DNA of 64,000 nucleotides from Dermatemys mawii (GCA_007922305.1 ML677326.1:59848870-59912869), one strand, 5' to 3'; positions 45,751 through 57,600 are shown, numbered from the stretch's first letter. Numbers and translations are program-made. The notes: generated by a model not told the origin, from the letters alone.

Positions 45751-47420
45751 TGCTCCTGGAATGAAACTGTAGTTAATGTTTACAGCAAAACTAGTCCTGG
45801 GTTGGCTTTCAGCAGGTCACGGCAAAGTCATACTATGGGGAGCGGATAATCCAGGAAATCGTCGTTGCCGGCACTAAATTATTCTAAATACGGCTTCTGG
45901 TTCTTGGGAGCGCTACTGCCTTTCCACACAGACAGTTTTATACTACAATACAAAGTACAACAAACGCAGTTTGGCTAGGAGCCTTGCTTACCACGATGGC
46001 AGGCTGCATATCAACTCCGAACATAGACCGGGGAGATTAGACAGGCTGGATGAAGCGATGTGGTAAAGATATTATAAGCGAGAACACTGAGTGGATGGAT
46101 GCCTGCTATAAAGCTAGCGGGAAAAATCAGAGTAATAAAACTTTGGGCAGCGGATGTCAATTGCCAAAGCCTGGCTAGGTTGTTAAATGTTGGCGATGTT
46201 AAACGTGCGTGTATTGCTAGGAATGGTTGTAAAGAAGGCGCTGCAGAAATGGAACACAAAACCATCTGAGCTGAGCGTGCGATTTAATCTCGGCGTGAGC
46301 CTCGCTGACTTTTATAATCTTCCTGTTGAATATCTAGGGCCCGATCCTGCAGTCCTCACTCTGGCAACGTGGTCAGGTCTGTCTGAGTGAAGAGAACGGG
46401 ATCTGGACCCTAGCATATATCAACTAGAAGCAAGACCAGTTCCCTGATGGGAGGAAAACCTCCCTCCTCTGAAGACTTCTCTAAAGCTCTGTTTGTGGGT
46501 CCTAGTGTGGTCGCCGTTCTTTAAGGTAACTTCAGCCCCCGGAGGTATCTTAAAATAAAGTGGATTTCAGCACTATAGGCTCCCGCGGCTTTCAGACTCA
46601 TTGAAGATCACATTGGTGACAACGACATGACTGAGCTGTGATTCAGGAACCATTAACATGGCGTAAACTGGCAATACTTCCTTCTCCCGCTCCGACCGGA
46701 GGTTAAGCATACAACGGTGTCAATAGCGCGTCTGAGATTTGGCAAAGGGAAAATTCCAGCTTCAGCAAGACTGTCGCTAACTGCAGGGTGTAGCAGAGGT
46801 GTGTCAGTTTATTGTTGACTTCCTTCCCCTCCCCAACACACATGCCCGAGTTTTTGTGGTTTAATAGCCTGCAGCTTTTGCGAAGGAGGGGCTCATTTAA
46901 CCATTTCTGTTTGTGTTGCAGAGGTAAATATTGATCGTTCCTTCGCGCTCTCTTTTTTTGCAAACTGTTTAATTTTTGCTTTTTTTATCCCCCCCCCCCC
47001 TTTGTTCTTCTCTGCTAGACAGCAATTCTGTCTGAGATCAAAGTGATCAGAGTTGTTGATTTGCCTTTGACCCAATGTCAGCGGCACGTCAGTGACCAGG
47101 CAGTCAACAGTAGAAAACCAGTTAGGTAAGGAACTATGTTTTGCAGTAACTTTTTCGTCACTGTTTACTCATGTCAGATTGGGCTTGGGTCTTTTGTTAT
47201 TTTATAACTGAATAGCTTTGTTAAAATAAGAGAGGTGCCATTGAGCGCATGACAATCTGAGAAAACAAGAACATAACAGATCATAAGAAGATTGTCATGG
47301 GTTAAAGGTTCAATCGGTCCTAAATTGAGCTTTATTGTCATGTGTTAAATGTGATTTGTTTAGATAGTGAACTATCAGCAACTGTTCTCTCTCTCACTTT
47401 TAAATATTTTGTAACATAAT
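45751..47420. other. NPY1R upstream region
   Basis: Mixed composition. A run of 12 C lies at 46989-47000. A nuclear-receptor DR1-like TGCCTTTGACC lies at 47062-47072, and a donor-like GTTAGGTAAGG at 47121-47131. A decayed palindromic module (GGGCCCGATCCTGCAGTCCT at 46338) is present. No coding gene. Confidence 0.45.
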
Positions 47421-47430
47421 GCAGCTTTTC

Positions 47431-47477
<47 letters not shown>

Positions 47478-47487
47478 NNNNNNNNNN

Positions 47488-47558
<71 letters not shown>
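47431..47558. repeat. (TTTC)n microsatellite with assembly gap
   Basis: Pure TTTC units broken by ten N (47478-47487). The gap length is probably a placeholder, so true repeat length is unknown. The lysine/glutamate-rich frames over it are artefacts. Confidence 0.97.
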
Positions 47559-49255
47559 CCTGCACTTCCTATTGAGGCAAAACTTCTCATCGCCTTCAAT
47601 AAAGAATTTTCCCTGAGTAAGGGGCGCGGGATCTAGCCCTTAATTTTCATCATTCACCTTCCGGTTTCTATTCATATTCTAGGCATGGCGGATTTCCAGA
47701 ATCTGGAGAGCGATTATTAAAATTATGGGCACACTTACCCTCCTAGCACAGATTAGGATCCATTAACCCTCTTTCTTCCCCCCTCAATGTTAGTGACACA
47801 CCTTCCTTTTGCATGTGAAGAAGTGTAGGATTAAGATCGCAGTAATGGTAGAGTACACAGGGTAAGGGGCAGGGGTTTTCGCAGAAGTGCTTGCACCGCT
47901 ATTTGGCGGTGAATAATTCTCCTCCGAAACCCCAATCATATGGCGAAGACAGTTAAACATGGAAACCGGCTAAAAAGCTTTGGGGGGAATAATTCGAATG
48001 ACAATTACTGATGCTTGGGAAGGGTGAGAAGCGGGGATCGTTGAGGGCTGTAGGTTTGGGAGCGATTCCCTTATTCTCTTCTGAAGCCCCGGACTGGAGA
48101 GGACACAGGCTCCATTACAATTGTCTTCTCCGTGTAGCACAGTCGCTTATACAAACAGAAATTCCGCCTTGTCTCCATCCCCACCCTGACACTATCCTAC
48201 ATCCTCACTGTCTAGTTCGTCAGCTGTATGCGCTCATTCTCATCTGTCCCGTTCTTCAGCCCGGCACCAAGCAGGCTGGGGAGGCAATTACATTCAAGGG
48301 CAAGTCTGTGAAAGTCCCGATTTGCGTCGGCCCACCCACATTGTTCCCATCCCCATTCCGTCGGTTCTTCCTCTTGACTGGCAAACGTGTGACATGAAAC
48401 CAGAAGGACAATCTACGTCGGCTTCTGTCCTGCCTCTGCCAGGATCGTCTCTGTTCCACTTTCGGTTATATTTAGCCTAAGCGAAGACTGTACGTATCCT
48501 TCCCCCGCGATCAAGGCCCGCCTCCTAAACCATTCTCGTGCGTATGTCTACACTACAGGACTCGTCTGCTTCCTAGCACTGGGTGCAACCCACCATCTGG
48601 GAAACTCTTCCAGCTCCATTCGCTGTCAACTCACATACAAGAGAAATCAGCCTAGATTCCGGATTGAGAATTTAAGGCTCGGGATGCAGGGCGCTGGGAA
48701 GTGACTTCCTCGTTGCGTCTGTTATTGGCAGCAGGACAGCTCTGCTAGGGAGTAGACATCCCCATCAGCCTGCTCTTCCATGCTGGATCTCGGCTTGCTT
48801 CTTGGTCTGTCCGTGGTGCTGATGAAAGTTCTCTGGTCGTCCGGTCTGCTTATGGGCAAATCTCCCGTTCCTTGGTGCTTTCTGCTCCAGGGTGAGTGGC
48901 ACTGCTAGCTATATGGCTAAGTCAGGTGGATGGAGGCTGTCCTGAGGTGGATATGCATTTGAAATAGTAGAGAATATTCCATTGGCATTGCCTGGACGGG
49001 ATCCTCATGGCCAGTGTTTGATGTAGGGTAGTCTGTAAAACCTGTTTTGCTGTGGAGATTTTGCTTACTGTCTGAGACCACTTGGTCTGTTTTGAGGGAC
49101 AGGAACAAAGAATCACAGAAGCAACTCACATACTCTGTACCGGAGAAAGAAGAGCCAACCTCTCTCCATGGTCATATCTGCATCCTTAGCACCATAAAAT
49201 TGTGGCACGATTAAAATGATAAGAAATAAACATATGTGCTCTTTTTCCTTTGCAG
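47559..49255. other. NPY1R: NPY1R proximal upstream / 5' intron
   Basis: No coding gene. A GTATGTCTACACTACAGG MITE scrap lies near 48542. A donor-like CTCCAGGGTGAGTGG at 48886-48900 could end a non-coding exon about 360 bp before the acceptor at 49255. The sequence is moderately CpG-containing to about 48870. Confidence 0.45.
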
Positions 49256-49404
49256 ATTGTACCAGGTTACAACGGAAATGAAGTGACAGCTTTGGTGAGA
49301 TCTTTCTGCTCCAGTGATGAGAACATTTTGAACCTTTGAAATAATTCAGAAGAAACTCAGCGCAGTCGAGACCAATGCAGGACATGGACGCAAGTTCCAA
49401 CGTT
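49256..49404 (+). other. NPY1R: NPY1R 5'-UTR part of the coding exon
   Basis: A strong acceptor (CTCTTTTTCCTTTGCAG ending at 49255) opens the exon. Two minimal upstream ORFs lie inside: ATG-AAG-TGA at 49278-49286 and ATG-AGA-ACA-TTT-TGA at 49317-49331. Both end before the receptor start and could reduce its translation. Confidence 0.7.
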
Positions 49405-50691
49405 ATGAACACATCATTTCTCTCCTCTGCTGGGAATCAGTCCATTCAGCTGAACTTTTCAGAGAAGAATTCCAAAATCATACACTTCCAAGATGAAGAT
49501 TGTCACATGCCATTGGCCATGGTCTTCACCTTGGCTCTAGTTTATGGGGCTGTGATCATTCTTGGCATCTCTGGAAATCTGGCCTTGATTATCATCATCT
49601 TAAAACAGAAGGAAATGCGCAATGTTACCAACATCCTTATTGTCAACCTTTCCTTCTCAGACCTTCTAATGACCATCATGTGTCTCCCCTTCACTTTTGT
49701 ATACACTTTAATGGACCACTGGATTTTCGGGGAGGCAATGTGCAAGCTGAATCCTTTCGTGCAGTGTGTCTCAATCACAGTCTCGGTTTTCTCATTGGTC
49801 CTCATCGCGATTGAACGCCATCAGCTAATCATCAATCCTCGAGGGTGGAGGCCGAATAACAGACATGCCTACCTAGGGGTTGCTGTCATCTGGATTCTAG
49901 CTGTGGCTTCCTCCTTGCCTTTCCTGGTTTATCATGTATTAACTGATGAACCCTTCAAAAATATAACAATCGATGAATATAAGGACAAATATGTATGTTT
50001 GGACTTGTTCCCCTTGGAAACTATCAGGCTCTCATATACCACAGCTCTGTTGGTGATACAATACTTTGGACCACTTTGTTTTATATTTATTTGCTACTTA
50101 AAGGTAAGAGAGAATCTGTTTTATGATCTCTTCTTATTTCTGTCTGATTTCTGTTTGTCTTTGTAAAGAATTGCCTCCGGGCTAAATGATTCAATATTTT
50201 TCTTTGTTGTTGTTGAATTTTGTTTTCTGCAGATATACATACGCTTAAAACAAAGGAACAATATGATGGACAAGATGCGAGACAATAAATACAGATCCAC
50301 CGAAACCAAAAGGATCAACATCATGCTGATCTCTATTGTGGTTGCATTTGCAGTCTGCTGGCTACCTCTTACCATCTTTAATACTGTGTTTGACTGGAAT
50401 CATGAAATTCTACCCGTTGCCACCTGCAGCCACAATTTATTGTTCTTGATTTGCCACCTCACAGCCATGATCTCTACCTGTGTGAACCCTATCTTTTATG
50501 GATTCCTCAACAAGAACTTCCAGAGGGACTTGCAGTTTTTCTTTCATTTTTGTGATTTTCGCTCCAGGGATGATGATTATGAGACCATAGCCATGTCCAC
50601 CATGCATACAGATATTTCAAAGACATCTTTGAAGCAAGCAAGCCCAGTAGCATTAAAAAAAATAAATAATGATTATGACGAAAAAATATAA
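49405..50691 (+). CDS. NPY1R: Neuropeptide Y receptor type 1 (two coding exons)
   Basis: Class A GPCR for NPY and PYY, Gi/o coupled, at the plasma membrane; Y1 mediates feeding and vasoconstriction. Coding exons are 49405-50103 and 50233-50691, both in phase 0, giving 385 residues. In-frame ATGs at 49375 and 49384 would add 10 or 7 residues; 49405 aligns with the mammalian start, so I prefer it, although 49384 has the better context (G at -3 and +4). Numbered from 49375, features are: glycosylation sites N12, N21, N27; TM1 about 47-73; D96 (2.50); C123-C208 disulphide; ERH (147-149) in place of DRY; CWLP (285-288); D297, matching the human D287 that contacts the peptide's C-terminal arginine; NPIFY (328-332); C350, a likely palmitoylation site; a Ser/Thr-rich tail. 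The third loop is short, unlike Y5. Loop 3 outside TM6 has two more residues (LPV region) than I recall for human. No breaks. Confidence 0.96.
50104..50232 (+). other. NPY1R: Short intron within NPY1R
   Basis: 129 bp, donor AAGGTAAGAG and acceptor TTTTCTGCAG, placed after the TM5 codons Y-L-K and before I-Y-I-R. A small intron at this site is a known feature of vertebrate Y1 genes. Reading through it would add 20 residues and then stop at 50164-50166. Confidence 0.95.
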
Positions 50692-51148
50692 CCCATCCAA
50701 CCCAAAGTGTTGGCAGTATGGTCACAGGTGATATGGGCCCAAGGAAAAGCACAAACTTGTAACAAAATGGGTAATGATTTTTCTTTTTTAAAGGAACTCT
50801 CTTGTGACTTTGAAATTATATGCTGTGCATTTTCCCTTATTGCTGCTTTACTGTTCACAGCAGTTATATCTGTATCACACTACAAGACATTGCTGGACCT
50901 GCTTCTGTTCAGGGTTTTTCATCAGCTGTCTTTTGTTGCACAGCTACGCATGTCTGCACTAAGATTTATCTATTGTATTTATCAAAAAGGAATTTTTTCA
51001 GCAGTGTGAATATATACAGATCCATTGGAAACAATAGTGTCCTGAATGAGACTATCGCTAAAGAAGACAGCTGGTCTGGCATAAAATTTTAGATCATTCT
51101 GTTCTGAAGTGCTTTACTTTTTTTTAATTCAGTTTTAGAGCAGTATTA

Positions 51149-51154
51149 AATAAA
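51149..51154 (+). other. NPY1R: Candidate NPY1R polyadenylation signal
   Basis: AATAAA 458 bp after the stop codon, followed by TG-containing sequence. The first canonical signal downstream of the coding region. Confidence 0.5.
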
Positions 51155-52951
51155 ACTGCATTTGCTGGAATAACCAGACCAGAATGACTCCCTCTCAAAC
51201 CCACAGATTAAATTAAATGGTGACATGCATATACATTGTTTATAGAGATAATTTGTGCTTTAATCAATTAGGATCAAAGAAATAATTAAGGGCCAATTTC
51301 TGTTCTTATTTACACTAGTGAAAATCCAGAGTAATTCCACTGAGTGCAATGGAGTTCAGCTTTTCACCAGAATTTTAGCAGAATTTGGCTATTAATCCTG
51401 TCTTTGAATTTGATCCTAATATATTGCAGCTAGATTTAATAATGCGAACAATTTTTTCATTTGCTAACATCTAACGGAATTGGACTGCTAGCATGAAGTT
51501 CACCTTTAACCCAAGACATACATGCCATTTAAATCCTACTTACACCTTTTCTGAGGACCTAAGTGGTATTTAAGAGCCAGCCTTCTGCACAAGATGGAAT
51601 TTCATCCTCCTAGAATACTTTGAAAATCAGGTCCACTAGTAAAAATATATGGTAGTCCTGGATATCTGAAATTTTAATAGTAATTACTTTGCTAGTCTAC
51701 ATTCATAATGTAGAGCTGTATTCTTCCATCAGATACAATGATGTATTTCTGGACTTTCTCCAGCACAGTGAAGGAGTTGATCCAGATTTCCACCATTGTA
51801 AAGGCGGGCAGAATTGGCTTAACATTTTTGTTGGCACATTTGGTTGCCATACACCCATTCCATCTGTTGATCAAAAATGTTTTCACCCATTGAGGCCACT
51901 CATTATTTGCCCAAATGTCCACAATACAGTTCTCTGAATTACTACATTTGTTAAAAGGCTTCTCTACTATAAATCTCCAGAATATAGGCATACAGGGTTA
52001 GATCCTCTGCTGATGTAAATCTATATAGCTTCACTGAAGTAAATGGAACTGCAACAGTATTCGTTAGCTGAGAATCTATGCCATAAAGTGTACTTTTCTG
52101 TCTAAGTCAGTGTCTATACAAGTAATCAGCTTGTTTAATACAAAGAATAGGCCTGATATTAGTTTACACTAAGATCCCTTGAAACTATTTTGGCAGTATA
52201 AAAGGGCCTATAAGTAGGTGTAATGTAAGCACAGCACACATGGAAATTAGGTCTGACTCTCTAAACATAAAGGATCTCTAAGTATGATGTTGAATTTAAT
52301 ATACTCAAAATTTGCTAGGAGTAGATCATTAAGGAATGAAAATATTTTGTTTTGCCAGTGTTCAAGTCAAAAAATAATTTGTGCCTTGTGCAGTCTTATA
52401 AATCATGTATTATATAGAATGTTAAGGTAACAGTGTGTCCTTGTGCTATTATAATTTCATGTATCTCTTTATTTTGGGATCATTTCTTAAAATTTGAGAA
52501 TGTTATTATGAGGGCAATGAGACCACTACTGTACATATAATGTATCCAGAAGAGAACATTTTGTTTTAGGAGGTTGGTCACTTTTGTGTTTTGTAACTTT
52601 TTTCTTTTCTCTGTGGTCATCTCTGGTGATATATTGCCAATAGTTTAACAATGGGCTTCTACTAGTATTTCCCCTTCATTCTGTGACAAATGCCATGAAT
52701 CGGGGATAAACATTCTCACAGGGGAAAACAGAGCAGGACTAGCAAATCCATCCTTGTTTTTCCCATTAAAAAAAAACACTTTCTTGTAACCATACAGAAG
52801 GCAGGAGACACAAGTATTTGGCAAACGAACATATTAATGTACCTGCAGGAGATGTTTATACAGTTTCCCGTGGTTGGCTCCACTAGTCACTGGTCACCCC
52901 ATCTAAAAAAACTCTAAAGCTATTATTGCCTGTGATGCCAATAGGAGAGTG
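51155..52951. other. Downstream of NPY1R, no other gene
   Basis: Two small palindromic modules (51300-51390 with ATTCCACTGAGTGCAATGGA; 51990-52080 with TTCACTGAAGTAAATGGAAC). No coding gene. Part may be extended NPY1R 3' UTR. Confidence 0.5.
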
Positions 52952-52959
52952 AGGTAACC

Positions 52960-53097
52960 CAGGGGTGCTGGAACAATTTGTATAGTGGGGGTGCCAAGAG
53001 CAACTGAACCAAACTGCAAACCCTGTATATAATGGAAGCCACCTCAAGCCAGGGGGTGTGGCATCACCCCCAGCACACATAGTTCTAGCACCTATTG
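52960..53097. mobile_element. hAT-type MITE (138 bp)
   Basis: Starts CAGGGGTGCTGGAACAA and ends TTCTAGCACCTATTG as terminal inverted repeats. Flanking 8-mers AGGTAACC (52952-52959) and AGGTAACA (53098-53105) match 7 of 8. Confidence 0.85.
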
Positions 53098-53392
53098 AGG
53101 TAACAGTTCCTATGCCAACCCTTCCTTGTGGTTTGTGTAGGATGTATGAACAAAGCAAAGCAATCTCTGATGACTGTAACAGCCTCTTGAGACTATTGTC
53201 AGCGTATATGAGTTACAGCTACTCTGTAACTGTTCTAAGAATTTACTAGAATTCTTTGAGGGGGTCAATAAGCATGTGGACAAGGGGGATCCAATGGATA
53301 TAGTGGATTTAAATTTTATAGTTAAAGTATATAGTGTATGCACAATGGATATAGTGTATTTAATTTTTCAGAAAGCCTTTGACAGGATACCT

Positions 53393-53440
53393 CACCAAAG
53401 GCTCTTAAGCAAAGAATGCTTTGCTTAAGAGCCTTTGGTG
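53393..53440. repeat. Perfect 22-bp inverted repeat inside CR1
   Basis: Arms 53393-53414 and 53419-53440 around loop AATG. The left arm follows the CR1 reading (RLLSKE); the right arm replaces the expected downstream CR1 sequence. Confidence 0.95.
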
Positions 53441-53830
53441 AAGTAAGAAGGAAGGCCCTCTCATTAGTCAGTAACTGGTTAAAAGACAGGAAACAAAGGG
53501 TATAAGTGGTAAGTTTTCAGAATGGTGCAAGGTAAATAGTGGCATCCCCCAGAGATCTGTACTGGGACTGGTGCTGTCCAACATATTCATAAATGTTCTG
53601 GAAAAAAAAGAGGTAAACAGTGAGGTGGCAAAATTTGCAGATAATACAAAACTATTCAGGATAGTTACGTGCCAGGCAGACTGTGAAGATGTACACAAGG
53701 ATCTCTCAAAATTGGGTGTCTGGGCAACAAAATAGCAGATGAAATTCAGTTTTGATAAATGCAAAGTAATGAACACTGGAAAACATTATCCCAGGTATAC
53801 ATATAAAATGTATAGGGTCTATACTAGCTG

Positions 53831-53970
53831 TTCCACTGAAGAAAGAGATTTTGGAGTCATTGTGGATAGTTCTCTGAAAAAATCCACTCAGTGTGCAGTG
53901 TGTTCCACTGAAGAAAGAGATTTTGGAGTCATTGTGGATAGTTCTCTGAAAAAATCCACTCAGTGTGCAG
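53831..53970 (+). repeat. 72-bp tandem duplication inside CR1
   Basis: TTCCACTGAAGAAAGAGATT starts both copies (53831 and 53903), and both end CACTCAGTGTGCAG. The copies show no difference over 68 bp and the unit is a multiple of three. Confidence 0.95.
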
Positions 53971-54248
53971 CAGCAATAAAAAAATCTAAGAGAATGTTGG
54001 GAATCATTAAGAAAGAGATAGATAATAAGAGAGAAAAGATCATATTGCCTTGATATCAATGCATGGTACACCACATCTTGAATCTTGCATGCAGATCTGG
54101 TCACCCCATCTAAAAAAAATGAATTGAAAAAGGTACAGAAAAGGGCAATAGAATGAATGGGGGATGAAATAGCTGCCATATGAGCAGAGAATAATATGAC
54201 TGAGACTTTTCAGCTTGCAAAATCTTTACTCTTCAGAGTATTTTTAGG

Positions 54249-54640
54249 TAGGACTGGAAGGGATCTTAGGAGGTCATCTACCACATCCTCCTCATGCTGA
54301 GTCAGACCAAGAAAACAGAACACCCCTGACAGGTGTTTATTTAAGCTGTTTTTAAAAACCTCTAATCACAGGGATTCCACACCTTCTTTGGAAGCTTGTT
54401 CCAGAGCTTAAATACCCTTATAGTTAAAACATTTTTTCTACTATATAACCTAAATCTCTCTTGCATCAGATTAAGCCAATCACTTCTTGTCTGACCTTCA
54501 GTGGACATGGAGAACAATTGACCACAGTCCATGTTACAACATCCCTTGACATACCTGGAGACTATTTGCCACTGCTCCTCAGTCTTTTCTCAAGACAAAC
54601 CATACCCTTTTAAAACATTTCCTCATAGATTATCCTAACA
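54249..54640 (-). mobile_element. CR1 LINE 3' fragment (antisense)
   Basis: GGACTGGAAGGGATCTTAGG then AGGTCATCTACCACATCCTC and, further on, CAGGGATTCCACACC and TTTTTCTACTATATAACCTA, the antisense CR1 tail. It abuts the plus-strand CR1 fragment nearly tail to tail. Confidence 0.75.
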
Positions 54641-54649
54641 TTCACCCTC

Positions 54650-57600
54650 ACTTTAGTGTTAATATTTTGACAACAGGGTCCCCAAATTCCAGCAAGAGGA
54701 CACCCCTATCCCGCCATCTGGCACAACACTGATCCTGTTCTTCATTTTCAGATTTCCTCCCCTATACTGCTACTTCCCTCATCCTGTACTGGCCAAGTTC
54801 CCTTGTATGAGAGACATTCATTCAAGGTCATGTTGTCCACATGAATTCCACAGTTTCATATTTAGTTTCACATTTACCAAAGCAACAATCACACAATTTT
54901 GAGATTGGTTCTTTTACTGTGTTGTACTGTCCACGTGTAACTCACAACCTGTGCTGACTTCTAAACAAAACTCTGTGCAAATTGCTTTTGTTCTCACTTT
55001 CAGCCGGGTAGAATATTTGGGAGGATCGTGGGGGCGGGGGGAGGGTCGGAAAATAAATACGACATTCTTATTATTCATTTATGTAAAGTATATTTAAATC
55101 CAAACTATGGCTTTAAATGATACATTGAATTATTTAATAAAAATCTGATAGCCTCCCTTTGATTGGTCATTTACATTATCTTAGATTCCCCTCCTCCCAG
55201 GAACAAACATTTTACTTTTGTTTTTTAACATTCAGTGTTTTTATGACTGACAGCAGATAAAATGTTACCATATGCGGGTACCATGTTAATAATTATCTGT
55301 GTCCATTCTAGTAGTCCCATATTCCTTATTTTCAAAATACTTGTTATTGTGTATCCTGATCTACATCCTTTGTGTCTTCATAAAGAAGAGTTACATGAAA
55401 ATATAAAAGGAATCATTGATTTATTTGTTTCTAGGCTAACACCTACTGTCAGTGTGATAGAAAATAATCTTGTATAAGGCCTTTAACTAATGACTGTATT
55501 TTATGGTTACAATTAGAAAAACTAAATCAATTTTCCTGATTTTAATCCCTTTGAATCTGAAAATTATGTTTAAGCCCAGGGGAAAAAAATTCCTACAAGA
55601 CTGGCCCCCATCCTGACCTGGGGTGTTTGCTAATTATGCTTCAGGGCTGGCCATTCAGAAGGCTAGTGGCTTGTGTGTCCAGTGCTGATCCTGCCATCTT
55701 ACAATAATGGCCCAATTCAGCGAGACACTTACACATGTCATTGAAGTCAATGGAGTTCCTGAGCGTAAAGTTCAACATGTGTTTAAGTGCCTTGCTGAAT
55801 GATGTTCAAAAGCTTTTCAGCTGGCCATTAGGATCCATCACTAATACAAAGAAACTTCTTGAGATCCTACTACTACTGCTGTTAGTGAGGAAGAACCAGA
55901 GCCCTTCCACCTTGATCCTGCATATAAACATTTTTACTTAAAAATTATTACAGAGCTCCATACACCCACAACTAACTTGTCATTGCACCTCTTGTTCTAA
56001 CATCAGTTTTTTTTAAAAAAGAAGACAATTCTTCATAAATACTGACCCTGTTTATAACCAGGATTTTTAGAGGAATGCATCCTACCAGCAAAGTCTGGAT
56101 CTTGATCTGTATCCAGGCCCCAATTCAGCAAAGCATTAGGGCACATGCTTTAATCCAGCCCTATTCAGTAAGACCTTGATTCAACAAATCGCTCTGAGGT
56201 CAATGGGACTTAAGAACATGCTTAAAGTTCAAGATTTTCTTAACTGCTTTGCTGAATAGGAATGGACTACTGAATCAGAGCCGCAGATCTGCCCCAAAGA
56301 TCCTAAGAATTTGCTTCTTGGGTTTAGTTTCAGCCTTTTATACAGGTAAGTTCAAGCCATGAAGTTTGGCTCTAGAGTTGGATTTGGAGTCCAAAGCCTG
56401 AGGATGTTTTGATCCAGGGCTTTTGTTCAGGTCCTCTTCCAGTTCTTAGCGGCAGAGACTCTAACCAGGTGGCTTGTGGTGAATGGAAGAAATAAGAAAT
56501 ATGGATTTTACCTTTCTCATTTTTACAGCATATATAACGGTACAGAACGTGCTGTCAGACAACACCTCTGATTTATGCACTTGAAAGGAATTTGGCTGCA
56601 TGGAGGGGGTGGAGAGGGAGGAGATGCTAAATTATACTCAAATGATAAGTTGCATTGACAGTCTTTTTTCTCAGTGAAAGGATATGGATCAAAATCACGA
56701 CTGATCTACCGTGTCCTTTTCATTTCTAAATTATTTGATATTCAGTATTTGCCTCTCAAAGGTGAAAAGACAAGTACCTGAGTCATTACCAGTTTGTGTT
56801 TGAAAGGAAGATATATTCTTTTTTGCAGAAGTTTTACTAAAGTCCAAATGTTTTGGGATGTCATGTAATTTAAGAAAGGAAAAACTATAACCAACTCACA
56901 TTTTTTATGCTCCAATTTGCCTGTTGCCTACGCTGATACATATTAAATGACATTTTTGTTAAAAAATAGCACTAGTAGTCTAATGTAGGCTAAAAAATTA
57001 AAGAAGATGCAATACATTGCACTTAAGTTCTGCTCTGAGTTGGGATGCTTTCTTGAATGGGCCTTGTACTGTGTCATATGTTTGCAAAACCCAGGCACGG
57101 CAGGATCAGTTCAGTACAGAGAATTCCTGTTTATTACAACAAATTGTACTTCACAGTTCACCCTTTACTTTCCATGTGCATATCAGGCTTTGGGCAGATT
57201 TCCCAGATCTACACTGCCCTTAGAAATGTATACGAGATACGTCTGTTTCAGATTGCTGCATGGGTATAATTTACACTGAAATCTCCAACATCTGGTCAGT
57301 CTACTACTAATTCTGGAGATCTTCAAACAAGAACAGATATATCTGACATAACATACATTTTGAAAGACAGGAAAAAAACAGTAGGACAACAGTTAATCAT
57401 TATTGCATTTTTTGAGATATGTATATGAAGATTTGAGAGCAGAATCAAGCACTAATTGAGGCCAACATGTCATATAAATGGTTGGTGGAGCACTGAAAAG
57501 TATGCCCAAGAAGTGACCTCTAACAATTAAATTTCTCTGTTCCACCATTTTTTTTTAAAAAAGAGAGATCCTCACAACTGCCAGGCAAGAGAAATGATAA

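Larger units (their letters stand above)
53250..54160 (+). mobile_element. CR1 LINE ORF2 3' fragment
   Basis: Translated pieces in order: DFQKAFDRIPHQRLL-type, GIPQRSVLG, FADNTKLF (the catalytic FADD box changed to FADN), and EERDFGVIVDSSLKKS, the usual reverse transcriptase to 3' end of CR1. Stops and frameshifts break it, and it has lost the 5' ORF. It contains a 72-bp in-frame tandem duplication and a 22-bp inverted duplication. Confidence 0.85.

Noticed and set aside
47338..47616. Lys/Glu-rich or Phe/Leu-rich frames
   Set aside because: Pure translations of the TTTC/GAAA microsatellite across an assembly gap.
49375..50166. Intron-read-through version of NPY1R (263 codons)
   Set aside because: The frame ends 20 residues into a clear GTAAG...CAG intron and lacks TM6-TM7; the spliced form restores a complete receptor.
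53706..54179. 157-codon minus-strand frame with a repeated LSGFFQRTIHNDSK block
   Set aside because: It is the antisense of the CR1 fragment; the repeat reflects the 72-bp tandem duplication.
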